Assembly (NCBI GenBank): GCA_015680685.1
Contig: MNCI01004374.1
Span: 437,415-501,414 of the forward strand
Direction of reading: 5' to 3'
Length of the DNA stretch: 64,000 bases
Source of the DNA: Gnetum montanum
Lineage: Eukaryota; Streptophyta; Gnetopsida; Gnetales; Gnetaceae
In this document: piece after piece, positions 45,944 to 58,557 of the stretch
Layout: each line of letters begins with the position of its first letter
Numbering within the stretch: the first letter of the stretch is position 1
The notes under the pieces: model-generated
What the model was told of the DNA's origin: nothing
The model's input: the letters and a program-made list of their open reading frames with translations, nothing else
Databases searched by the model: none
Position numbers and translations under genes: made by a program

Positions 45944-48161
45944 ATAAGAGCATTAGATGAATCTTAACATGAGGAGTATAAAATAAGTTAAATTAGATTT
46001 TTAAAATTTCTATTAAGATATATGTATTCATTTATACCTCGTTGATATGTAAGGTTCAACATGTAATCTTTGTATCCTTTGGTTGGTGCCATATGATGAT
46101 CATAATTATCTTCAGTGCATATCATGATTTAATTTCTTTATTATAGTTTCTTATTATTTTGATGATTGTTATGTGGATTAGTTTATCACATTATTAGATA
46201 ATAATACTAAAACATTACTGCTAAACCAATATCATGGGAATATATTTATGCATCTTATAAGAAAGAACAAAATCAAATATAAAAAGTGATACCAATTTGA
46301 AAGAATCATAGCTAGTAAGGGATGACAAAGGAATGAAAATATACCTAAGTGGTATATAGTAATAGACATAAGGAAAGAAAATATGTGTATATAATTAATT
46401 ACTTCTTGATAATTAAAGAAGAAGAATAGTTTGTATGAAAAAAAGACATGACAATAACTATATAAGGAAAATTAGAATGATCTAGGTAACTAAATCGAGT
46501 TCAATGAGTAGGTATAATACTTCAAAGGAATGCAAGTGTAAATCAATTTCTTTTGTCAATAATAGACATTGATGAAGAAGTATGAATACATAAATCATGA
46601 TGAATAAGGATGATGAAAATCAGAGTTACAAGAATGTTGCTAAAGGTAATATTTATCCATGTGAAGAATTAAAAAAAACAAGACATACCAAATAAGGATG
46701 GAAATAATGTCATGAGGACAACAAATGAAATAGTTATATAAATATTCATTTTATATAAGACCATACTAGTCATTGATAATATCATAACTAGAAAGTTGAG
46801 GAAGAGAAACTAAATCCACAATGATGGTAGAACATATAGCAAACAACCAAGAAGACTGTAGCTAAATAAGGAACTCACAAAAGATGGGAATGCTCATTGA
46901 TATATGGAAGAATGAATTTTCAAATAACAAAATGAATTACAATTTATTTTTTTAATTTGCAATGTAAGATAATGATAATATAATTGCATTTGATAACTAT
47001 CCTTGTAGGAAACATATTTTATTATCATAATTAATTCAATTTGACATGGTTTCAAAGAAAGGTTAGTTCTGAAACAAAACGCTAACAATTAGTTAGTGGG
47101 AAAAGTAAATGGAAGTTGAAACCAAAAAGATGGTAGTTAAATGACTTAGACATTAGAGGAAAATAGATTAAGAAGGTACTAAAAGCTATAAGAATTAGCT
47201 TTAAAACCAATAAGGAAAAAGAAAAGTAAATAAAAGACTTAATCACAAAAAGAGAAGAAATGAAAAGAACCAATCAAAAATTGAACATATTTCAAAGGAA
47301 ACTATTCTATATTCTAAAGAAGGTGAATCAATTGTCCATGGAATATAGTGAACTATTAGTAGTCTAGTGTAAATAAATATAGAAGATACTTTAGAGAGGA
47401 AAACTAGTATTATGATGTTGCTACAAAAAATAACAATAGAACAAAGCTAAATCAAAGAGAACTTTCTATAGTAAATGCTAGAAGTTAGATGAACAAATTT
47501 TGTATTGATGTTTTAAGTTAGAATGTTCGAAGGAAAAATTGGAGATTAGATAATAAAAGAACACATTGAAATAAAAAGAAAAAATAGAAAGAATCAACAT
47601 GGAAGAGGAAGAAGTTAATGTTTTAGTTTTTGCAATTATTTGCACATCTGCCTTGTAAAATACTTTTATTACTACAATAAAAAAAAGGAAGTGAAATTTT
47701 TCTCCTATAACCACTTCTATATAAATTATGTAAAATTCTAATAAATAAATGCTAATGCTTGAAAATAATAAATCTTAATGATATCAATATGAGAAAAGGA
47801 TTCATCAAATAAATAATTACAACTTCTTCCATACATCATATTTTCTTGGAAAATTGCTAAAAAACATTGAGAAAACAACAAATATAGAATCATAGTGATT
47901 AGGATGAACTTGTTTACATGAGGGAAAAAATATCTTGAGTTACTTGTCTATGATTGTAACTTAGTTCAATTGGTGGATTTATTAGAAGCAATGTAAACAA
48001 AAATGGACTAGAGGAAAAGAAATAAATTAAAATCAAATATCAAGTATGTTGAAGAATCCTTTGGTGGTTTTTTTGAGAGATGTGGTGGAAAGATATAAAT
48101 TACCTATGTTTACTAGAATAGTCTACAAGAAATATAAGGTGGATTACTTTAAGAGTTAGAA
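45944..48161. other. AT-rich region, nothing recognised
   Basis: No domain on either strand. The flank right of the solo LTR is continuous in composition with 42500-44267, so one older sequence was probably split by it. Confidence 0.5.
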
Positions 48162-48166
48162 GGTGA

Positions 48167-49885
48167 TGTAGTGACCAAAAACATCAGAGGCTGGAATGGT
48201 ACATTGAGAGGTTCATGGTCGTATAGCCTTAACCTTGCATCCACATGAGGGCTTGCTAGAAAATGGAGGTTGGGTGTCCAAAATGGTCTTATAGATCAAA
48301 CTGGGACTTACAGGGTGTTACAATGAACAAATGCGAGGGGTTTGCATAGTGTTTGCAACATACATGGTGTCTATGAGGGTGAGCATAGTCAAGGTTTTTG
48401 GTGCAAAATGAGTGTACAAACGCATGAATATGTGTAAAAATGATGAAAAATGTGAGTAGAATGCTAAAATACTAGAGAAAATGCTAAAATATGGAATATG
48501 TGAGCAAGAGAGAAAGCACCACCACCCCAAATAGGGTGGGGGGTAAGCATAGTTAACTGCAAAGAGAAGGTAAGGAGGTATGTGGTGTACAAATAGGCAT
48601 AGTAGGAAGTGTAGTCATAGTTTCAGGGTATGTGGGCTATGAAGAGTGATGTTTGCTATGAAATCTAGGCCTACCGAGTTAGATTCCATGGTGTCTTGGG
48701 AGTTGTAGTGGGCTACAGTGTGTTGGGTAGTGTACTATGGTGCTGTGATATCCCAAAGTTTGCCAAAATGCCAAGTGCACTCAGGTGCCAAATGTTGAAA
48801 TGCCAATTGAATGCAAAGAGTTGCCAACCCCTAAAGCATGAAGCATTGGGGTATTTATAGGTCCAAGGTTAGCATGAATTATGGATTGGATGCCATGTAG
48901 TAGAGGGGTAGTTGGGACTACACTAGCCCCAACTATGCTCCTAATGAAGCAAATGGTATTCTACTGGCATGCTCTAATGGACCCTGTGAGGCTACCAAAC
49001 TATGACTACATTGCCAAGGTTACCTATGCAAGCACTAAACAAATCACAATGTACCTAAAAATAATGTAAATAGTGTATTTTGAAGACTATGCTACCCACT
49101 CTCTCGAGTGGTGTCAAGCATAGGTAAAATTTTGGGATAAATGGATGGTACAAAAGAAATGAAAATTACTGATCTTGCTTGCCAAAGGAATGTTGGAGTT
49201 GAGATGAAGACTGATGTTGAGTTCTGAAGGCTTCTAGAGTTAGTTCTACATGACTACACTGACTACGTTCTAGAGTGTAGTCCAACAATTAGATTTTTTT
49301 TTTCAAAACTGATGTCCTTGTGCAGACTTATTGACTACACTCTAGAGTGTAGTCCCAGTACTGGGAAGAGTAGTCCAATAGTTAGAAATTTTTTTAAATT
49401 GTTTTTCCCATGCCAAGAAAGCTTGATGGATTCTAGCTTGATAGTTAGGAAAATTTGCAAAATTAGCCATTACTACATAGACTGCATAGACTACACTGAC
49501 TATGCTTTTGGAGCATAGTAGAGAGTGTAGTCTAGTAGTTGGAAGATTTGTTAAACTATTTCTTTCATCCTTACTAAAATTGATAGCTTTTGGCTTAACA
49601 TTTAGGAAAATTTGCAAAACTAGCCATTGTTGTGCTGACTACACTTTGGAGTGTAGTCCCAGTAGGAAGAGCATAGTTCCACCCTTCGAAAATTTTGCAA
49701 TTGTTGTTGACACTTAGAAAATTTTTGCAAATCTAGACTATTTGTGTCAACTATGTTGAATACACTCTAGAGCATAGTCCCAATAGTGTGGAGCATATTC
49801 TCAACACTTAGAAAAATTTGCCAAGTTTTGACACTTAGATAAATTTGCTATTGAGACGTAGGAGCCAAAATTTGGTGGTGTTTCA
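48167..49885 (-). repeat. Element B 3' LTR
   Basis: 1,719 bp, TGTAGTGACC to GGTGTTTCA on the + strand. It carries a TATA box on the - strand at 48860-48852. U3 (48900-49860) is filled with inverted-repeat motifs, including a perfect 20-bp palindrome, ACTACACTCTAGAGTGTAGT, at 49334-49353. Confidence 0.9.
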
Positions 49886-49902
49886 TTGGCCCCTCTTTGT
49901 TG
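49886..49902 (-). promoter_or_regulatory. Polypurine tract of element B
   Basis: The - strand reads CAACAAAGAGGGGCCAA directly before the LTR, homologous to the tract of element A. Confidence 0.7.
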
Positions 49903-51360
49903 ATGTTTGGAGGAGTAACTCGAGAGACATTGACAAAGAATGAAAAACACCATAGCAGGCTTGGCACTAACATTTCCCATTAGTACTTGACTGGATGTTG
50001 CTTCACCATGCTCAAGTGTGCTAAGAGTAAAGGTATGTTAGAAGTAAAGGATGTAGGGAATGTGCTAGGGGATGATAGGGGAATGGAATGCAAATAGTAT
50101 GATACTGTAAGATGTGGAGTCAGAATGGTTGATGGTGATCATGACACCAAGGTGGCTTGTTTCCAAAATAGTGATCCCTCATTGAAATGCTTGTGAGGGA
50201 GTTAGCATCCATGATGCCAAAATGGCTTGCCCCTAAAATTGCAACCTCTCATTAGAGTGCTTGTGAGAAGGTAGATGCAAATTCAGGATTGGACTAGTTA
50301 TGAAATTTTATCTTTGCTAATTTTTTCCTAGGGACATGTTTTGCCCTATTCTCTTTTTTTTTGATTGGGTGATGAACCTACCTTGGATTCTACACATTGT
50401 GAGATGCTAGTTATAGGATGCTTTTTGTCAAGTGGGCTATGTGCCACCTAATGGGCTTGGTTTTAGTGCAACCATGATGCATCTGTAGGATAGGTGATTT
50501 TTCCTTGGGATGAGTTGTGTTACATCCACTGAGGTTTGAACTAGCCCACAGAGGCTTTCCATAGGATGAGTTGTATTGTGTTCACTATGGGTTCTATGGT
50601 TCATGTAAATAGGGTTCCATGTGTATTAGAGGGGTTGTAAGCTCGGTGATGTAGGGGAAGGTAGAAAAATGTAAGACAAAAGGGGATGAATGTAAGTGGT
50701 TTATAGCAAGGTAATAGGGGTATGCACTCTTGAGTAGTTTAGCTAGTCCATTCATGCATATCAAAGCTGTGTAGTGACTTGCTATTGCAATGAGATGCAT
50801 CTTCGCATGATCTCCTTCAAGGCTTGATCCTACAAACACAACTTAGAGAAAATAAGAAAGAAACCACACAACATGAGATGAGAGTAAACCACTAGATGCA
50901 AGTGTGCTACAAATGATGCAATAGCTAGGCTAGTTGTAAGAGTTTAAAGAGCCAATGAAGGTGCTAGGCCAATGATGTTGCAACTACTCTAAAGGGCAAC
51001 ACTACAACTACATCAAATGGTTGTGTTGATGATGAGGGCTTAGAGCACTAACAAAATGCCCAAGGTTGGTAATGCTGTTGGTATGGCCTAGAGCTGATAG
51101 TGCTAGCAACCATGGCAAGAGCCCTAGAGGATTATGGTAGGAGCTTCAGAAGGTCAACAAAATGCCCAAGGGGAAATTTGTAAGATCAAGAAAACACCAA
51201 GGGGTGGTAACATTGTAAAAGGTTTAGGGGCCTCTCTTGATGACATGAAATTCATTTTGGAACCACAGTGCCTCACCTTGGCCACAAATTATGGACAAAT
51301 GATGAAGAGTTGGAAGTATTCACACTCACTTATCCACAAAACTATGTGTGTTGAAATGTG
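49903..51360 (-). other. Element B 3' noncoding spacer
   Basis: No coding evidence. It is the counterpart of 5413-6540 in element A, with similarity only near the LTR. Confidence 0.5.
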
Positions 51361-51364
51361 AACC

Positions 51365-51765
51365 CAATTTAAGATCTTGGTAGACCATATGCTATGCTAG
51401 TTTAGGGTCTTAGTAGACCATCAACCCTGTTTAAAGTCCTAGTAGACTATTATGTGCTAGTTTATAGTCTTAGAAAAATCTTATGTGCTAGTTTAACGTT
51501 GTAGCAGATCGTGGATGTTTTGCTAGTTTAGCATCATAGTGGATAGTCCATGCTAGTTTATCATCACAGTGGACTTGCTGTGCCAGTTTATAGTCATAGC
51601 GAACTATCTGTGCTAGTTTAGCATCATAGTAAACAATGGCAGTGGATGTTAGTTTAATGTCATAGTGGACATGCTATGCTAGATTATAGTTGTAGTAGAC
51701 TCACTATGCCAATTTATAGTCATAGAAGACTCGTTGTGCTAGTTTATAGTTGTAGCAGATTATAT
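51365..51765 (-). repeat. Degenerate tandem repeats after integrase (element B)
   Basis: About ten copies of a 28-40-bp unit with TGCTAGTTTATAGTCATAGCAGAC as a rough core. Same place and core as 6545-7045 in element A. Confidence 0.75.
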
Positions 51766-51879
51766 AACATCTTACCTATTGTAGTTGTTCATGTTATGCA
51801 ATAGGCCTAGAATGTGTAGATTAACTACTCATGCCATCACTGTTTGTTGCTACTAAGTATCTTATTTAAAAGATTGATG

Positions 51880-52600
51880 ATGACTTTGTTTGTCACCTTT
51901 GCTGGGCCATTTGTCTACAGGTAGTAGGATGATGAAAAGGAATGTTTGATCCCCAAGTCCTTGCAAAAGAATTTGGTCTTAGCACTGCTAAACTATGGCT
52001 TGTTGTCGGTGACTATGGTCATGGGTAAACCAAAATGGGTTACTATGTTATTAAGTATGAATTTGCATACCTATTGTGAGGTCGTCTTCCTAAGGGGAAT
52101 AGCTTCAACCCACTTCATAAAATACTCAATTATAGTTATAATGACGCTATGCCCTGCAGAGGACCTAGGAATTATAAGTCATATGATGTCCAACCCCCAA
52201 CATTGGAACAACCACGTGATCTGTGTTATGTGTAGTTCAATTGATGGCATGTGCATTAAGTTGCCATGTCATTGACACGTGTTGCATGTCTTAACCTTGG
52301 AGATGTAACTGTGCTCCATGTAAGGCCAATAGTAGCTTAAACTTTTAACCTTCGTCATCATTTCCCTAGGTGCTGTGTGGCCTTCGTAGAGTCCCTTGTG
52401 GACTTGGTCAATGATCATCTTCACTTCACTATCACTAATGCATGTCAATAGTATGCCATCGTGGGATTTGTAGCACAAAGTGCTATCACCCGCAATGATG
52501 TATTGCTATGATTACTTGTGCACTTCATCCTTTTGCATAGTGGTTAGATGTTGTAGAGGGTCACCCTGTAGAAGGTATGCCTTCATGTCGTTGTACCACT
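51880..52600 (-). pseudogene. Element B integrase
   Basis: The zinc region is clear (EGHTAPREMMTKVKSLSYYW...KTCNTCQ, 52395-52270). The catalytic core is readable only in pieces with stops. The end resembles TNGPAKVTNKVIINLLNK, aligned to the same segment of element A. Inactive. Confidence 0.7.
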
Positions 52601-53444
52601 CTACTATGTGGGTTGTGCTTACTGTGACTATGGATGGAGTGTCAGTTGTTTATCTCACATCCACAGTGCAATTTGCCATTGAAGTGGGCAATGCATGAAA
52701 TATTTCAGGTGCAATGCTTAAGGCTAATGTTGCTAAGGCATCAGCAATGGTGTTCTCATTATGGGGGATATGCTAAACATCAGTAGTTGCAAATTGCTTA
52801 AGCAAGTGCTTTGTCAGGTCATAATAAGGTTGCAAGTGTTGAGCTTTATAAGTGTAAACCTCTATGACTTGGTTAACAACTAGTTGCGAATCACCTCAAA
52901 TTGCTAGGTTTTGTATTCCTAGGTCGCAAGTTGCTAGGATACCCCAAAGGAGACCTTTATATTCTGCCATGTTGTTAGTACATGGAAATGCACAATGGTA
53001 CGTAGAAGATCTCCCTGAAGGGAAACATGATTATGGTAGTAGTGCTACTCCCCTAAGAGGTTGAAGCACCATCAAAGTGCAAGAGTGCCTTGAAATTGGT
53101 AGGCACTTGACTTATGCTTGTGATGTGCTCATTTGGAAATTCTAGATCTATCGTTGCTTGATCATTGGTTGGGGAAGCCGTAAGTTGTGCTACTATTTCT
53201 TGACATTTGGTTGATGCTTGTGTAATGTAATGTAGGTCAAACTCTAGGGTTATTACTTTCCAACATGCAATGCAATTGCTTTCGTAAACATTCATGATGA
53301 TGGCTCGGAGTAAATTGCTCTTGCAAATGATGTTGACTTGGCTACGAAAAAGATAGTGCCTCCACTTCTTGAGTGCGAAGATCAAGATGAGGAAATTATT
53401 TTCTACATCATTGTAATTTTCTTCATAGGCAACCAATGCATGGC
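52601..53444 (-). pseudogene. Element B RNase H pair
   Basis: The gypsy RNase H part (YEENYNDVENNFLILIFALK, 53430-53370) precedes an archaeal-type start (LLHFDGAST, about 53080). Later motifs run to about 52720. The layout is as in element A, supporting Tat lineage. Confidence 0.7.
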
Positions 53445-54840
53445 TTAGGTAGTATATGGAGACCTTTGAATCATCGTCTCACTTTTCACAAAGCAAAGAA
53501 GTGATGGACATGTCTGAGGTAGCAAGGTAGATGTAGAATGGTTTATCTCCTTGCGGAGGGGAGAACATTGGAAGTTGAACCAGCTCCTGTTTAAGATTGT
53601 CAAATGCATCTTGACATTGAGTTTTACACTCAAAATGGAATCCCTTTTTGAGAAATTTTTTCATTGGCTACAACTTTTTGTTCAACCATGTGATAAATCG
53701 GCATATGAATTGCAATCTACCTTGTAACCCTCATAGCTCCTTAAGGCTAGTTGGTGGTGTTAAGTTGGTAATGACCTTAACCTTATCAAGATCTATGTGT
53801 ATGCCTACTTTGGATACTATGAAACCTAGCATGTGGCCCATCTTGATGCCAAAGACACATTTCTTAGGATTTAGCCTAAGCTCATGTTTCAGGTAACATT
53901 TGAGTACAAGGTCTAAATCATGTGCATGGTTGTGCGTCACTTTGGACTTAACTACTATATCATCAATGTAATCATTGAGCAGACATAATAGGTAATCACT
54001 AAAAAAGTATGTCATGGCTTGTTGATAAGTCACCCCTATGTTTTTAAGCTCAAATAGCATCATCATGTAACAAAATGTACCCTAAGGGGTCATGAAGGTA
54101 GTACTGAGCTAGTGCTTTGGGTTGATTTGAATTTGGATGTACCTCAAGAACCCATCCATGAAGGACAACAAGGCATGACTAGCCGTAGTATTGACTAATT
54201 GATTAATACTAGGCAACAGGAAGTCATCTTTGATGGTCACCTTGTTAAGGTCCTAGAATTCTATGTAGATGCATATAATTTTATTTTTCTTGGGTATAAC
54301 CACGATGTTGAAGACCAAGTCTATGTAGTCAATGGCTCGGATGAAACTAACTTTGTAGAGCTTGGTGATTTCATCATGGACTACCAACACCACCTTAGGC
54401 CTAACCTTGTGAACTTTATACTTAACTAGGTTTATGCTAGGATCGAGAATTATGTTGTGTTGCACTATGTGTGGATCTAGGCTTGGCTTGTCTTTGTAAG
54501 ACACTACGAATTCCTTGATGTTATCGTTGAGCATTGTTGTGATGTTTTGGGAAAATTGAGCCTCTAACAAAGAACTAAATTTTAATGTTTTTGCCTTGCC
54601 ACTAGGTATTGTTATAGTGATTTCAATGAGTAGATCCTCAGTGACATCACCTGCCTCTAGATCTTGAGTCCTAACTAGATGGTTTGGCTAGTCTAGTAAT
54701 GCCTCTACAGATGTTATGTATTTATCATAGGCTATGGGCTCAAGGTCTATGCATTGAGGGTCAATGCATCACATGAGATTACCATGAGGCCCATTTAGGA
54801 CCATAGGTGAGTGAAGAAGCTCGTACGTAGCCATGTTGAA
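53445..54840 (-). pseudogene. Element B reverse transcriptase
   Basis: The motifs FIRAIDYIDLVFNIVVIPKK, SFMDGF, MTYFFSDYLL and a catalytic YIDD at 53970-53959 lie in order. LGFIVSKVGI and the thumb follow. Four or more stops break the frame. It aligns end to end with element A RT. Confidence 0.8.
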
Positions 54841-56159
54841 AATCTTGTCAAAATCCTACAAAAGAAACCAAAAAAATGTCAAGGCACACCTGTCGTAACG
54901 AAAGAAATGCATAAAACGAAGGAAAGCAACACAATAAAATTTTGCCTAAGTATATAGATATGATTTTTAAAAAGTAAGGGATGCATGGGCTGATTTTAGG
55001 CCTTGACAGGCCATGAGTGCCAATTTAAGGTTTTAGTGAACTGTGAGGTGCTAGTTTAAGGTCTTAGTAAACCATGATGTGTGCTAGATATGTTATTCAG
55101 GTAAGGCTTGATGCACTAGAAAAAGCAAAGTTGGCATGGGTGTTCACTAGGCAATAAGAAAAATTTTAAATTTTTCTAAGTCTAGGGGTAGTAAGAAAAA
55201 TGAAATATTTATCTAAGTTTAGAGATTATGCTTCCATCCATCTACACTTTACACTGTTGAGTGTAGTCCTAGGCTAGGTAAAAAATTAAGTGGTCCCCAA
55301 GGGTACAAAAGTGCATTTTCACCTTGGCTAACTTTTTCATTGTCAAAGTTGAAAATGTAGACTTTTCAGAGTGTAGCATAATTGAAAGAGTGTAGTTGCC
55401 AGAATGTCACATCAAAGTGAATGACAGTACCTCAAGTTGACCAACATGGATGAGGGAGAGTGAGCACTAGCACACCTACTGCAGGCATGTGTGAAGGAGT
55501 AGAGGGCACCATCATTTGCTAGGTACCTTAATTACATTCTTCCCTTTTGTCATTGTTTTTGCACTTTGTCTTGCTTTTTGTACTTAGGGGTTGAGTGGGT
55601 TTGGGGCTTGTGTTGGTGAAGCCCTCCCATGGCAAGTGCCACCACCACTATGGCTACTTTGGTAGCCATGACCATAAGCGATGTGCATGTTGGACAAGGG
55701 TTTTGTTGCAGTGAAGGTTTTTGAAGTTGCATGGGGTTTGATGGGGTATGTGAGACATGAGGGTTTGGACTATTTTGGTTTTGCTACAGCTGCAGCCACT
55801 ACATTGATCGATGTGGCTGTAAGGGAAGGAAGACCATGAGCTTGGAGAGTTTTTTTGTTGGAAGTAAAAGGAAAAAAAAATTTGCTATGTGGCAATGTGC
55901 ATGGGGTAGGGGATCTAGGATTTGGTAGCTATGTTGGAAATCACCTATAGGATAGGAGTGTGGTGAGGTTTTGGAAGAGATTTTTTTTTGTTTTTTAAGG
56001 ATTTTTAGCACGTAGGGTAGGGGCAAGGGTTTAGCGGTGGCGGCCAAGAGCCACTGTCCACATGGTTATGAGCACGAGGCCTGTAAAATTTTTTTTATTT
56101 TAAGCAAGAGTGCATGGTAGGGTTTGAATAGTGACCCTAGGGCTACTACCTATGGATTT
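54841..56159. other. Element B region between RT and the nested LTR
   Basis: No convincing coding. Three copies of the TTTAAGGTCTTAGTRAACCATG repeat word lie at 54985-55075. This is the counterpart of the space before exon 1 in element A, but exon 1 itself was not found. Confidence 0.4.
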
Positions 56160-57723
56160 TGTAATGACGGAAAATGTCGGTAGCTGGAAGATACCAAACA
56201 AAATCCATGTACATAGTCTTAACCACAGATTCACATGAAGGCCGTGCTGGAGAAAATGAATCCGCGGTGCCCTGAACGGTCTTGTCAATCAGATAGGGAC
56301 GTACTCAATCAGTAAATTGACGAATATTATAGATACTCCGTGGAGCAATCTGATTCGATGAATCGCAAAAGGAGAAGAAAACGATGGAGATAAATTGCAA
56401 TAATGATAACGTTATCACGATAAGGAGAATCGGGTTTAAGAAAAATGCGCAATTCCAAGATCTGTACTTTGACCCAAAAACTGAGTATATTGTATACAAA
56501 GTTCTAATGGAAAAGCTCCACTTATCTTGTGCGAAGAATACACAAAATAACAAGAAAACTATTCAACAGGGAGTACAGAATGGAGTTCGATCTACCTCGT
56601 AAGCTAGAGATGGGATGCAAGGAAGGTCAAGCTCTGACGTCTATCGATCAACTATTTTTGATCAATAAACCTTGCAAACTGCACCAAATGATCTTTCGAT
56701 CTCTAATCTACTCCTTTTGCCTTGGGTAGTCTCTACTCAAAACTGCCAATGATCGCCAATGGAGAGAGATGTATTTTTGCCAAAGGACTGATCGCTCCTA
56801 TTGCCAATGCTCAAGCAAAATGTCTTCTGTTTCTGCTAAAAGATGATGCTACCAAAATTTGAAGATGCCTCTCATGTTTCTTCGTCAACTGGAGTATTTA
56901 TAAGTTCGACAACATGTGGAGAAGGGATGGCCCTAATGACATGTGTCTCGAAGCTTTAAAATACCGTTGACTTAGTAAACTTCATGTTGAAACTGGCCAC
57001 GTCGCGTCACGTTTTGGGAAGGGGAGCAAAGTACGCTGTTGACCACTTCTGCTAAAGCTGCTCCATGATTACGCACAATACGCTCATCAGCATATTGTGC
57101 GTGTGGATGATAGGTGCGTGTCTGGTGAGTTGCATTACGCTCGTTCACGCTACGTTGCATGGCAAAGCATAATAAAACATGAACGTAGTTGATTCAAGCT
57201 GTTTTACGCTCATTTACACTGCAAAGCATAATAGAGCGTAAGATGGTCAACTTTACAATAAATTTATGCTTGCCTACGCTTTGTAATGTAATGAGCGTAA
57301 ATCAACCAATCTGCGAAAAGGAAGAAGTCAATTTGCTGCGCTTCTTTTGACTCTGACTTTGCTTTTCTTGAAGCTCGTTACACTTTTCTGTGTAACAGAG
57401 CGTAAACTTGCTCTTGAAAAAAAGACTTAGCAGAATATGTGACAAGTTTTAAACTTTGAACTTCATCAAAATTGCTGAAGTAAGTTACTTTCTGCTAGCG
57501 GGCTTCGTTAAACAGAGTTACGCTGAGCGACACTACGCTATGTTGCGTAATGTAGCGTAAAGAGAGAAAACAAAGTAAGGTTAAAATTTGCAGGAAACTT
57601 GGATACTTGATGCTGCATGACCCTTTGCCTTGCTCTGTTTTTTTTTCTGGATTTTTGTCTCGAACCTCCGCACGAATCGTGAATCTTCGCCTGAGGCTGA
57701 TTCGCAATTTCTATGGTGTTTCA
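56160..57723 (-). repeat. Solo LTR of family A nested in element B
   Basis: 1,564 bp, TGTAATGACGG to GGTGTTTCA, matching the LTRs of element A. Flanks are GATTT (56155-56159) and GAGTT (57724-57728), a TSD with one mismatch. The - strand TATA box is at 56904-56895. It shows that family A moved after element B was in place. Confidence 0.88.
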
Positions 57724-57728
57724 GAGTT

Positions 57729-58557
57729 GATGTGCAACAATTTTCAAAATATTTTTGTATAGTTTTCAGAAAAAAAATTTCCTCTACATAGGGTAGGGAT
57801 ACGAGTTCAACGACTACCATAGGGCCACCACCCATGAGTTAAGGCATGCCAAGGGTGTAATGATTTTTTCATTTTCATGCCACAATAAGGCACAGCTACA
57901 AGGGCCACAACCATGGTAGGGGAAACATTGTGGGGAATGTTGGATGACATAGCTATAGGGGCCATAACCATGGTAGGTGCTAAGTGCATGGTCGCAAGAG
58001 ATGTAGGTTGTGTGGGGAGTGGTGCTCGATAGTTAGTTTTTTTTGAAATTGTTTTCAAAATTTTGGGGCCATGCTCCATGGGGAGCATAGCTAGTAATTA
58101 GAAATTCTTTTTGGCTACATGGAGCCTAGGACTACACTCTACAGTATCTAGAGCATAGCCAGTGTTAACTAGAGTTAGAAATGTTCTGATGTTTTCTGGA
58201 CTACACTCTCAGAGGTAACCTAGAGTTAGAATTTTTTCAAAATTTTATGCAAAAATGCAACTTGAGAAATGTAATATTTTAATGCCATATTGCCAAAATG
58301 TGCAAACTGTAATTCCAAACATGCAAATATGTGAAATGAAATGCTAATGCTATGCGAAACCATGCTTTACCCTAGTGAGTACCAGGCACATCAAATGTGT
58401 ATGTTGATGTCCTATAATTGCAAGGTCCTAGTGGACCCTAGGATATTTTTGCTAACTGATACTATGTTATGTTAATTTTTGCTATTTAATTTTAATGTAT
58501 CTTTGTCAAAATTTATATCTAGTGCATACTAACACCATGTTGATTGCCTTTGTGGTT
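57729..58557. other. Element B spacer before the antisense gene
   Basis: No supportable gene. It contains words such as GAGCATAG and GACTACACTC that resemble family B LTR motifs. The first exon of the antisense gene should lie here but is not recognisable. Confidence 0.35.

Noticed and set aside
55799-56047. 82-codon - strand frame in element B
   Set aside because: It lies in spacer next to the nested solo LTR, has no counterpart in element A and no recognisable motif.
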